Made by a program: the position numbers and the translations under genes
Notes under the pieces: model-generated
Databases searched by the model: none
What the model was told of the DNA's origin: nothing
The model's input: only the letters and a program-made list of their open reading frames with translations
Source: Acidobacteriota bacterium
Lineage (GTDB): Bacteria > Acidobacteriota > Blastocatellia > Chloracidobacteriales > JADJPF01
Length of the DNA stretch: 64,000 bases
Assembly: GCA_016213785.1 (NCBI GenBank)
Contig: JACQZQ010000012.1
Location: forward strand, 1 to 64,000
Direction: 5' to 3'
Shown: one piece after another, positions 16,883 through 26,100 of the stretch
Numbering within the stretch: the first letter of the stretch is position 1
How the letters are laid out: each line of letters starts with the position of its first letter

Positions 16883-18817
16883 ATGAAGAAGTGTCCTAAA
16901 TGTCCAGAAGTCTACTCTGACATGATGCACTTCTGCCCAAATGATGGCAATCCCCTAACCCCAATAGTATCCCAAGACCCTTTTGTTAATACAGTTTTAG
17001 ATGGAAAATATTTAATTGAAGAACCTATAGGAAAAGGCGGAATGGGGCTTGTATACCGCGCCCGCCATGTTAATTTTAATCGCCTTTTTGCAATTAAAAT
17101 CCTTAAAAATGAATTAGTATCAGACCCCCAAGCAATTAAACGCTTTCGTAATGAAGCAAATGCCGCAGGAATGATCCGCCATCCCAATGCTATTACTATT
17201 ACCGACTTTAATATAACCAATGATGGTTCAGCTTACTTAGTAATGGATTATGTTGAAGGTCGTTCACTTAGGGATATATTAAAAAAAGAAGGAAAACAAT
17301 CCTATACTAGGACAGTTAGTTTACTATCTCAGGTCTGTGATGCAGCAGCAGCAGCACACCGTAAAGGCATTATCCATAGAGACCTTAAGCCAGATAACAT
17401 AATGGTTGAACAACAAGAAGACCAATCCGAAATGGTTCGAGTGCTTGATTTTGGTATTGCTAAACTAAGCCAAAATCCTGCCTATAGCGAAAATATAACC
17501 GTAGGTGGAGCAATTCTAGGCTCACCCTACTATATGTCTCCCGAACAATGCGATGGAAGGCATTTAGATAGCCGCTCAGATATATATTCATTAGGTATTA
17601 TTTTATATGAGCTTTTAGTAGGAAAAGTGCCTTTTCGTGCTCAGACCCCTTGGGGTTTAGTTAAAATGCATTGCTCTGCACCACCTCCCCCAATCCGCAA
17701 TCATAGACCAGACATTGCTCCAGCACTGGAAGCAGCCATTCTTAAAGCTTTATCTAAAGATCCAAAAGATCGCCAACAATCAGCAATAGACTTAAAACGA
17801 GAACTAGAAGCAGCCTTAAATACAAGTAATCAAGTAATATCACCAGCACCACAACCTCATAGTATTAGCCCTGCAACTATAGAAATGGATATACAAAATG
17901 TCTCAAAAGAGCTAGCAGCTAAACAAAATTTTGGAGCACCCCCTTATCAAAAACCAGATCTTATTGGAACAAAACCTCTACCCAATTCTGATAGCCTACA
18001 AGTCGATGAAAAAGAGTCTTTAGAAAAACAAAAACTAGAAGCATTAGCCAAAGAACTAGAAGCAGAAATTAGCCAAATACGTGCTAGAAAAGATGTTTCT
18101 GGAGGTCTTAAAAGTCCTACACTAAGAAATACTCCTAGCGAAGCATTAAGCGATTTAGCAAATGATTTAGCAAATGAACTAAACTTGTTTGACCCTAAAA
18201 AAGCTACTTCCAGTAATATTTCTAGTCAGTATGCTAATGGAGGGTCAAGTAGAACTCCTATAGCAAGCCCTAATACGCCTATCCCATCTACCTATACAAC
18301 AAATCCTCATTATCAAGTTTCCCCAAATCCTACCCCTGCGACACCCTATGCTGTACCCGCTACTGCGCCTCATGGATCTGTTAGCGGCGTTTTTATGGGT
18401 AATAGAACTTCCCAAAAACTAGCTAGCACATTTGAACCCATAGATATAGCAGAAGAATTTTCCTTAGCTCTACCCGAAATGGTAGAAGATGTACTAATGA
18501 GTGTATCTGAATCAATAGTGACAAAAGCAGAAGTACTATCTCAACGTATAGCACAAGAAACTACAGAAGCAGCAAAATCCGTTATAGCTGATGCACAAGC
18601 TAGAATGCAAATCCCTAAAGGAATTTCACCAACTAATTTTAATAGCCCTACTAGCAACTTTACTGATAGCGGTCGCTCTGTTATAAGGCAAATTCCTGGC
18701 CTAGTGCAACAAGAAACCAAAAGCACTAGTGAGTTTAAGAAACAGCTAGTCTACATAATTGGTGGGACGTTACTAATTATTGTAGTTATTTGGTTAATAA
18801 CCAGTATGTTCAAATAG
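16883..18817 (+). CDS. Membrane-anchored Ser/Thr protein kinase with N-terminal zinc ribbon
   Basis: A 644-residue Hanks-type kinase. It opens with a zinc-ribbon-like segment (CPKC, FCPNDG; residues 4-22), then a kinase domain of about residues 42-310: Gly-rich loop GKGGMGLVYRA (50-60), Lys72, HRDLKPDN (165-172), DFG (189-191), GSPYYMSPEQ activation segment. All catalytic motifs are intact. A long Pro/Ser/Asn-rich linker with a coiled-coil stretch follows, and a C-terminal transmembrane helix (about 622-641), so the kinase is probably a tail-anchored cytoplasmic enzyme. No extracellular sensor exists. RBS AAAGG lies 8-10 bases before the ATG. Its substrates are unknown; an FHA protein in this window (49373-50602) is one possible partner by analogy. 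Confidence 0.93.
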   Translation: MKKCPKCPEVYSDMMHFCPNDGNPLTPIVSQDPFVNTVLDGKYLIEEPIGKGGMGLVYRARHVNFNRLFAIKILKNELVSDPQAIKRFRNEANAAGMIRHPNAITITDFNITNDGSAYLVMDYVEGRSLRDILKKEGKQSYTRTVSLLSQVCDAAAAAHRKGIIHRDLKPDNIMVEQQEDQSEMVRVLDFGIAKLSQNPAYSENITVGGAILGSPYYMSPEQCDGRHLDSRSDIYSLGIILYELLVGKVPFRAQTPWGLVKMHCSAPPPPIRNHRPDIAPALEAAILKALSKDPKDRQQSAIDLKRELEAALNTSNQVISPAPQPHSISPATIEMDIQNVSKELAAKQNFGAPPYQKPDLIGTKPLPNSDSLQVDEKESLEKQKLEALAKELEAEISQIRARKDVSGGLKSPTLRNTPSEALSDLANDLANELNLFDPKKATSSNISSQYANGGSSRTPIASPNTPIPSTYTTNPHYQVSPNPTPATPYAVPATAPHGSVSGVFMGNRTSQKLASTFEPIDIAEEFSLALPEMVEDVLMSVSESIVTKAEVLSQRIAQETTEAAKSVIADAQARMQIPKGISPTNFNSPTSNFTDSGRSVIRQIPGLVQQETKSTSEFKKQLVYIIGGTLLIIVVIWLITSMFK

Positions 18818-18966
18818 CTTTTTCTAATTAACTATTACTCTTTCATACTTTTTCCTTTAATTATTTTCTACTAATAACCTAGCATTAAACTATTTGACTA
18901 TTATGCCTAATACTATACAATCCCATTTAAGTTTAGCTTAATCATTAATCCTAAAGGTAAAATAGT

Positions 18967-19869
18967 TTGCATAGAAGAATAAAGCTAGAATTTGTAATAG
19001 AAAAACCCCCTGCTTATTTTCCACTTAACAACCATCCTTGGGCAGCAATTATTTATAATGCCCTAGAAGAAGCCAATAGTGATTATGCAAACTTTCTTCA
19101 TAACGAAGGCTATCACCTAGACCCAAATAAACATGGCAGTAAAGCTAACAAAAGACTCAAACCTTTTGTTTTTTCTAGACCAGAAATACCTAACTGCCAA
19201 ATAGTTAATGGTAAACTTTATACCTACAGCCAAGTAGTAAAATGGCAAATAAGCTCACCTATCCCAGAGTTTATCGATTCCCTAGCATCAGGTCTAAAAA
19301 AGCAAGCAATAATAAGTATTTATGATAGAAAAACACAAGAAGCCTATAAAAATAAAGAAATTGATAGTAGTAAAGCAACACTTATCTTAAGTAAAATAAA
19401 CCATATACAGTCGCCTATTTTCACTAGCAAAATGCGTTTTACAGCACTTTCCCCTATTACAGTCTGTATTGATTCAGCAGAGCGAAAAAAGATTTTTTTG
19501 CGTCCAGATAGTGAAGAATTTTCTAAAATTATTAAAAATAACCTGATAGAAAAATATGAACTTCTTAACAAAAGACCCCCAAAAGATTGTGAGTTTTCTT
19601 TTGATTTAGACTGGGATTATATTTGCCAAAAGTTTAATTTAGAGTATTTAGAAACTATAAAAGACCTTGATAAAAAGCTTGAAGTAAAAAGACTTTCTAC
19701 CAACAAAGTATCAAAACTAGTTCAATATGAACAAATTAATATTAAATCCTATTTAGCTCCTTTTATTGTTAGCGGAAACCCTGAACTTATAAGCGTAGGG
19801 TGGGATTGGGGTTTTGGCAACTGTAATTCTCAAGGCTTTGGCATGGCGCAATTTTCCCCCAAGCATTAA
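18967..19869 (+). CDS. cas6: CRISPR-associated endoribonuclease Cas6 (solitary)
   Basis: About 300 residues, the usual Cas6 length. Recognisable landmarks are the N-terminal RIKLEFVIEK strand, FPLNNHPWAAIIYNALEEAN, YANFLHNEGYH, the FVFSRPEI strand and, at the C-terminus, the glycine-rich loop GWDWGFGNCNSQGFGMAQF that contacts crRNA in Cas6 enzymes. Cas6 cleaves pre-crRNA within repeats, usually leaving an 8-nt 5' handle. The likely start is TTG at 18967-18969, with AAAGG 9 bases upstream and no ATG nearby. No other cas gene lies in the window; neighbours are a kinase and a Ni/Co transporter. One CRISPR-type repeat lies 115 bases downstream (19984-20019). The gene shows no frameshift, so it appears intact and may act in trans. 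Confidence 0.88.
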   Translation: MHRRIKLEFVIEKPPAYFPLNNHPWAAIIYNALEEANSDYANFLHNEGYHLDPNKHGSKANKRLKPFVFSRPEIPNCQIVNGKLYTYSQVVKWQISSPIPEFIDSLASGLKKQAIISIYDRKTQEAYKNKEIDSSKATLILSKINHIQSPIFTSKMRFTALSPITVCIDSAERKKIFLRPDSEEFSKIIKNNLIEKYELLNKRPPKDCEFSFDLDWDYICQKFNLEYLETIKDLDKKLEVKRLSTNKVSKLVQYEQINIKSYLAPFIVSGNPELISVGWDWGFGNCNSQGFGMAQFSPKH

Positions 19870-20174
19870 TGCTTAAACACTTCTAGACTATTTCAACTAT
19901 TCAATTACTATTATTTTCCCTTTTTAATTAACTCTAGCAATAGCCGGTTATTACCTCGGCACCACTAACGAAATCATAATGCAGTTTCAATTCCATCCGG
20001 TTCGATTAAGCAATAAGACAGCCAGTCCTAACGAAGAGGCTGTGTATTGTGTGCTATTAAATTATGCTATCGTTTGACTTATTATGAATTAGCATTTTTC
20101 TACAAAACAAACAGCTAAATAACATTGAATCGAATAGATATAGCACTAAGAAAATTTACCTTATTTACACATAT
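19870..20174. other. Intergenic region between cas6 and the Ni/Co transporter
   Basis: About 305 bp without a gene. It holds one 36-bp CRISPR-type repeat (19984-20019), an inverted repeat ACAGCC/GGCTGT (20018-20023, 20038-20043), and two copies of CTAACGAA (19965-19972, 20028-20035) flanking the CRISPR-type repeat. The central 90 bases are richer in G+C than the flanks. The two ends are plain AT-rich sequence. Confidence 0.6.
19984..20019 (-). repeat. Single CRISPR-type direct repeat (36 bp)
   Basis: Read on the minus strand, the element runs from GTCTTATTGC to GGAATTGAAAC and is exactly 36 bp. The terminal ATTGAAAC is the classic 8-nt handle left by Cas6-type processing. It lies 115 bp after an intact cas6. 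No second copy at a normal 60-80 bp period is visible on either side, so it is an orphan or a collapsed array rather than an array. Type cannot be assigned. The alternative is a chance resemblance, which proximity to cas6 makes less likely. Confidence 0.6.
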
Positions 20175-22436
20175 TTACACAGTTTCATAAGCATACCAAA
20201 GGCCAAAAAGAATGCTAACTACACCTGCTAAAAGCTGTAGGGTTTTACCAAATCCGCCAGCTTTTTCCTTTCCTAAAACAAATGGAAGACCTACTAAACC
20301 TGACATTAGGAGCATTCCTAAAATTGAGCCAAAACCAAAAACTGATAAATAAGCAACCCCTATAAATGCTGATTTTATTTCACTTAGTACAAGTAAAGTT
20401 AGTGCGGCTGATCCAGCTAAACCATGAATACTGCCAACAATAAGAGGCTTTAGACTAATTTGAGAAAAAATACTATGTTTAGTATCTTTTTTAGAGGTTT
20501 CATTAGCATTTTCATTAGCATTTTCTAGGATATTTTTATTAACATTTTCACTAGCATTTTCTATGTTTATAGGGTTTGTCTTTTGGCGTAATGCTGAAAT
20601 TAAAGTGTTAGCTCCAAGCCAAATTATCATTAAAGAAACACTAAATTCTAGCCAACCTGCAATGGTTTCAGGAATAGAGAGTCTTAAACCTAGTACAAAT
20701 AAGCCTACAACTAAAAGCGAAAATGTATGGCCTAGCCCCCATAAAACACCAACGGAAGCAGCTTTTAGTAGGTTTTTATGTTCGCTAACAATAGCTGAAA
20801 CAGCTACAACATGATCTGCTTCTGTAGCGTGTTTAAGACCAAACATTAATCCTAATATTAAAATACCTAATACACCTAAAGAGGCTACAGACTTAAAAGC
20901 TAAAGAATCGTCTTCAAAGTGTTGAAATAGAAAAGCAATATTTATTCCTGCTTGCACTAAAGCTTGATAGCAAATAACTGCGCCAACAATAGTAATTATA
21001 AAAGCACTAAAAATAGGCAAAAATTTTATTATTCTACCATATTTACTAGAGGTAGAATCTTTAAGAAAACTGCCTGCATAAACAAACATTATGCCTATAA
21101 TGGTTAAGACAGAAGCCAGTCCTATACTGAAAGCTATAACCAAAAGTAAACCGTAAGCAACTCGATGTAGGGCAATAGCAGCTAGCAGTACAACTAGGGC
21201 TGATGGGCAAGGGAGTAAACCACCTGATATACCTAGAGTTAAGAGGCTTTGCCAAGTAACTTTTGTTTTATCTAGAGGTAAGTAAGAATTGTCTTTTTCA
21301 CTATGGGAATGGTCAGAAAATAAATTCCAATGGCTATGCTCGCTAGTAGAATTATGTGTATGACCTAGGTTTTTAATACCTAAAAATGATTCTAAGCGAG
21401 TAAAAAATAAACCCAAACCCATTAGTAAAACTATTGAGCCAGAAACAAAACTTAAAAATGGAAAAATCTTTTCTGCAATAACATATTCTGAAGCAAAAAG
21501 AGTTATTAACCCTAAAGCAAATACCCCTATAGTATGAGTTATTGTTACGATTAAGCCTAAGAATATAGCATGAGGTAAAGTGCCTTTGGAGCCAATTAAG
21601 TAGCCCGCTACTACAGCCTTACCATGCCCTGGTGAAAGAGCATGTAAAGCACCTAAGAAAGCTGCAATTATCAAGCCCCATAATGCCATAGTAGGAGTTA
21701 TATTAGGTAAAGCTATGAGTTCAGTTAAAGGATCTTTTTGGCTAATGGTTGGCTTACCTTGGCGAGTAAGTAGTATTTTTGCATCATTTGGTAGAGTACC
21801 TAAAGTAAAATAAAAGTCGGCTGAACGTTCATTAAGAGGAGCAACTAAAGCATCTTCAGGATAGGCTTTAAGCTCATCCGTAATAGCACTAGCAAAAACA
21901 TTGCTATTAAAAATACTTATACCTTGTAATGGGCTAACGACTATTTCATGCCAACCTAAGCGCTCACTATGATTATTGTCTTGGAAATGAACTTTGCTAA
22001 ATTGCTTGGTGTTTAAGGGTATATCTGCGACTAAAGAACTTTCAACTCTTAGGGTTTTTAAGTCGCCTGCTCCTAAAGGCGTAGAGATAGATTTATCAAC
22101 AAGTTGTAATTTAATTGGTTGATCGTTTACTTGTAACACTAAATTATCAATATATTGGACTAGGATTTGTTCTAAATAAGAATTTAGTTCTACTTGAGTT
22201 GGGGAATTAGGGTCTTTAACATTAAATTTTTGTAGCTCTTGAAAAGTTGTTATTTCAGCCATATCAACAATATAGCGAACTTTTATTTGATTAGTAGAGA
22301 TTTGCAGGCTAACAAAATGATTAGTACTAAAATTTCCTAGTGGATGAGCAAAAACCGAGATATATGGATAAATAGTAATGATAAAAAATATTAAACTAAC
22401 AAAAATATATTGCTTTAATGCTAATAAATAGTGCAT
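20175..22436 (-). CDS. Nickel/cobalt transporter, NicO (RcnA-like) domain joined to a HoxN/UreH-like half
   Basis: A large inner-membrane protein, probably for Ni2+ or Co2+. After a signal-type helix come about 210 extracytoplasmic residues (begins HPLGNFSTNHF). Then a NicO/RcnA-type half follows with LGALHALSPGHGKAVVAGYL and GISGGLLPCPSALVVLLAA, separated by a His-rich loop (GHTHNSTSEHSHWNLFSDHS). The C-terminal half has GLKHATEADHVVAVSAIVSE, matching the HX4DH metal motif of NiCoT/UreH carriers, and a second WGLGHTFSLL. The ATG at 22434-22436 is chosen, with AAGGA 4 bases before it; the frame is open 15 codons further upstream but without a ribosome site. Export versus uptake cannot be decided. 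Confidence 0.85.
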   Translation of the reverse strand: MHYLLALKQYIFVSLIFFIITIYPYISVFAHPLGNFSTNHFVSLQISTNQIKVRYIVDMAEITTFQELQKFNVKDPNSPTQVELNSYLEQILVQYIDNLVLQVNDQPIKLQLVDKSISTPLGAGDLKTLRVESSLVADIPLNTKQFSKVHFQDNNHSERLGWHEIVVSPLQGISIFNSNVFASAITDELKAYPEDALVAPLNERSADFYFTLGTLPNDAKILLTRQGKPTISQKDPLTELIALPNITPTMALWGLIIAAFLGALHALSPGHGKAVVAGYLIGSKGTLPHAIFLGLIVTITHTIGVFALGLITLFASEYVIAEKIFPFLSFVSGSIVLLMGLGLFFTRLESFLGIKNLGHTHNSTSEHSHWNLFSDHSHSEKDNSYLPLDKTKVTWQSLLTLGISGGLLPCPSALVVLLAAIALHRVAYGLLLVIAFSIGLASVLTIIGIMFVYAGSFLKDSTSSKYGRIIKFLPIFSAFIITIVGAVICYQALVQAGINIAFLFQHFEDDSLAFKSVASLGVLGILILGLMFGLKHATEADHVVAVSAIVSEHKNLLKAASVGVLWGLGHTFSLLVVGLFVLGLRLSIPETIAGWLEFSVSLMIIWLGANTLISALRQKTNPINIENASENVNKNILENANENANETSKKDTKHSIFSQISLKPLIVGSIHGLAGSAALTLLVLSEIKSAFIGVAYLSVFGFGSILGMLLMSGLVGLPFVLGKEKAGGFGKTLQLLAGVVSILFGLWYAYETV

Positions 22437-22554
22437 ATAGTCCTTACAAGATAGAATATAGACTCGAATATGGCAAAACATTAATTTAACATTTTGCCAT
22501 AACTTAGTAGGACTGTAAGCTTTTTTGTGCTACACACTCTAGTTTTGTGCTACT

Positions 22555-23064
22555 TTACCATTTTGCCCGAGGAAGTCCTTCTGAAATATTGTAAAAGGAT
22601 TTTTCCTTATTAGAATTAAGCTTAGTTAAAAGTAGGATTTGCCCTGTATGCATAGCAAAATGTTCTACTACATGGTAGATAGCATATATTACTGATATAT
22701 CTTTACCTTGAATTTTTCTATTTTCTAATAAAATCTTTGGGTCTAATGATTTTAAGACTTCGCTTGCTTCTTCAACAGCAGTTTTAAGTTTTAGAATAAG
22801 CTCTTGTTTAGGAATATGTGAACGCTCATCAAATTCTTCTTGACGTATTCTGTGATCAGGTTCATTGCCTAAGCCGCTAATAATCCATTGGCGGACATTT
22901 CCAGATAGGTGAAGAATTAGATTCCCAATGCTATTTGACTCTTCATTAGCTCGCCACCAAATTTCTTCGTCTGTTAATCTTTCTACGCAAGCCTCAATTT
23001 TAGGTAAAAAATCATTCTTTAAGAAGGTTTGTGAACCATTAATAAAAGTTTGTGAAATTTCCAT
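22555..23064 (-). CDS. DinB-superfamily protein (DUF1572-like)
   Basis: A 169-residue four-helix-bundle protein. It has the spaced histidines of the DinB/YfiT fold: NLILHLSGNVRQWI near residues 48-61 and YHVVEHFAMHTGQILLL near 130-146, the H-x3-H-x-x-x-H cluster that binds a divalent metal. Members are thiol-dependent metalloenzymes or uncharacterised; some are bacillithiol S-transferases. That is a reasonable suggestion here because a bacilliredoxin occurs elsewhere in the window. RBS AAAGGA lies 6 bases before ATG 23062-23064. The gene is 118 bases upstream of the Ni/Co transporter on the same strand. Confidence 0.82.
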   Translation of the reverse strand: MEISQTFINGSQTFLKNDFLPKIEACVERLTDEEIWWRANEESNSIGNLILHLSGNVRQWIISGLGNEPDHRIRQEEFDERSHIPKQELILKLKTAVEEASEVLKSLDPKILLENRKIQGKDISVIYAIYHVVEHFAMHTGQILLLTKLNSNKEKSFYNISEGLPRAKW

Positions 23065-23133
23065 ATCTATTCCTTTAGTGTAAGTTTATTTACTAATATG
23101 TAACAAGTTAAGTTTATTTTAAGGGTTAGGGTT

Positions 23134-26100
23134 TTAGAAAAATTTTTTCTTAAAGTTTTCATGACGAATGCGAGATTTTTCTATTATTTGATTAAACTCT
23201 GTTTCTGAGCGGATATTATCTAACAAAACATCTTGGGCAAAATAAGGATAGCAAAAAAAACCTTTATCAATGCTAAGATGCAAGGTAGCTAAAGCCGATT
23301 CTTTATCACCTAAAGCGGCATAAGCTTGGGCAATTTTATAAATTGCTTCACCATCACTAACACCGCTTTGTCTTATTTTTTCTTCGCTACCTTTTAGTAA
23401 GGCAATTCCTTCGGCTTTTTTCCCATCTATACTAAAACTAAAAGCTTTTCCAATTTGTGCAAATATTTGGTTTGGGGTGAGCTTATAAGCTTGTTCAAAA
23501 AATTCTTTAGCTTCAGTTAATTCTCTTAAGTAATAATGACCAAATCCTCGATAAAAAATAAAATAAGAATCACTACTGTCTTCAAGTTTAGGCAGACTAT
23601 CAATAAATTTTCTATATTGGCGATCATAGAAATAGCTATTAAATGCGTCATTAGCAACACTTTTATCAAAACCTAAAGCCCGTTCACCAACTTCAATAGA
23701 TTCTTTTAACATTCCTCCATATCTGTATGCATAGCTTAATTGCCAATTAGCAGCAGCATGATAGGGTTTTCTATCAAGAATCTTTCTAAGTTGCACTACT
23801 GCATCCTCAACTCGACCGGTATCAGTAGCTAATTTAGCACTAAAGAGTCTAGCTTCTAGCTGTTCTGGGTCTAGTTCAAGAGCTTTATCATAAGCAGCTT
23901 GAGCTTTATTATACTCTTGCTGGCCTCCAAATTGAGCAGTTGCACGGGAGGCATAGCAAAAGCCTAAATAAGCCCAAGTTAAAGAATAATTAGGATCAAG
24001 GTCAACAGATTTTTCTAAGACTTCTTGGGCTTTTTGATAGTTGTTTGCTGAACGATTCATTAAGTCTATGCCGCGTAAACAAAATTCATAAGCTGTTGAA
24101 TTGCTAGGAAGGTTACGTTTTAATTTTTCAACCTCGGCAACAGTAAGCTTTATTTCAAGCTCTCTAACAATTTGATCTGCTACTTTAGTTTGAACTGTTA
24201 ATAATTTTTCATATTTTAAGTCTAAAGTATCACTCCAAATAATTTCATCATTATCTACATCAATAAGTTGTGCGTTAATTCGTAAATCATCCCCTTCTTT
24301 TATAAAATTTCCCATAAGTAAAGTATTAACATTTAATTCTGCTGCTACTTTCTTAGGATCTATATCTTGACTACGATATTTATTTATTGCAGAAGAAGGT
24401 CTTAGAGTTAAAGAATCTATATAGCCAAGCTTATTAATTACAGAATCGGCGAGTGAAAAGCTAAGAAAATCTGTTTCTGGATCATTTTTTAGATTACGAA
24501 ATGGTACTATTGCTAGAGTACGAGTTTTTTTAGTAGCATGAGTATTATTTTTATAGTAAATATAGCCTATTGCAGAACCAAGGCTTAATATAAAGAATAG
24601 AGAGAGAGAAATAGCTAGTAACTTCTTGTTTTTATTACGCTTAGTATTAAGAACTTCAATAGGTCTTAAACTTTCATCTGTTTTATCTATTCTATCTATT
24701 CTATCTATTCTATCAGCTTGTCTAGAGAGTTCTTTTTCAACACTAGGATCACTTGAGTGAGAGTAACTAGGGCTAAGGCTACGATCAGTTAAATTACTAC
24801 GAGTAAGTTCTTTTTCAAAATCAAGACGTTGTTTTAAGCTTTTTAAGTCTAAGAGCATATCCTTAATAGTTTGATAACGCTCTTCCTTATCCTTACGTAA
24901 AGCTTTTATTACAATGCGTTCTAACTCTGGAGAAATATTAGGTAGATATTGGCTAATAGGTGGGGGTTCGTGTTCTAGAACAGAAACAATAATGTCTGAA
25001 TTTGTTGCACCATCAAAGGGGAGTTTACCTGTTACCATCTGATATAAAACAATACCAAAGCTAAAAATATCTGTACGAGCATCAACAACTTGACCTCTAG
25101 CTTGTTCTGGAGACATATACTTAGGCGTTCCCATAATCTTTCCTGCTTCAGTACGAACACCTATACTATTTTCTGTTTTATCAAGTTCTGTTTCAGTAAA
25201 TTTTGCTAGTCCAAAGTCAAGGATTTTTGCATAACCATCCTCACGTAGCATTATGTTTCCTGGCTTAATATCTCGATGAACTACTCCGGCTGGGTGCGCT
25301 ACAGCCAGTGCATTAGCAATTTGTATAGCAACTTTTAATGAGTCTTTAAGGCTTATTCCTGTTGCTATTTTCTGTTTTAAGGTAATTCCATCAATAAATT
25401 CTGTAGCAATAAAATGAATGCCATCTGCGTCGCCTATTTCATAAATGGTTAAAATATTAGGGTGGTTTAAGGCCGAAGCTGTTCTTGCCTCTTGTTCAAA
25501 CCTTCTAATTCTACTTGGATCCTTAATAATCTCTGTAGGTAGTAATTTTAATGCTACTTTACGGCCTAAGCGGGAATCTTCTGCTAGATAAACTTCTCCC
25601 ATTCCACCTTCACCAAGTTTTCTAATAACCTGGTAATAAGATAATTTTTGCCCTACTTCTAGTTCTAAAGAGATAGAAGTGTTTTCGCCTTGGGTATTTA
25701 AGCTATATCTAGATGTTAAACTGTCGGTAAATTGAGTACTAGCATCTGCAATATTTGTAGATTCTAAACTTTCAAACTCACGTTTTAGCTCTAGGGCTGA
25801 ATGTTGGCGGTTTTCAGGAAGTGGGGAAAGACCTTTATATAAAATATCGCTTAATTTTGGAGAAATATCTGGCCGAAGTTCTCTTAAAGGCTGGGCTAGA
25901 GACACGGTTGCAGGAGGAACTATCCCAGCTAGCATCTCATAAGCCACTAGGCAAATACCAAAAATATCAGACCTAGCATCTACTGCATTGCCTAAGAACT
26001 GCTCTGGAGTCATATATTTAACAGTTCCAAGCAATTCTCCATGATCGCTAATATTTTCATCTTCCTCACCAATTTGAAGAAGTTTAGCAATACTAAAATC

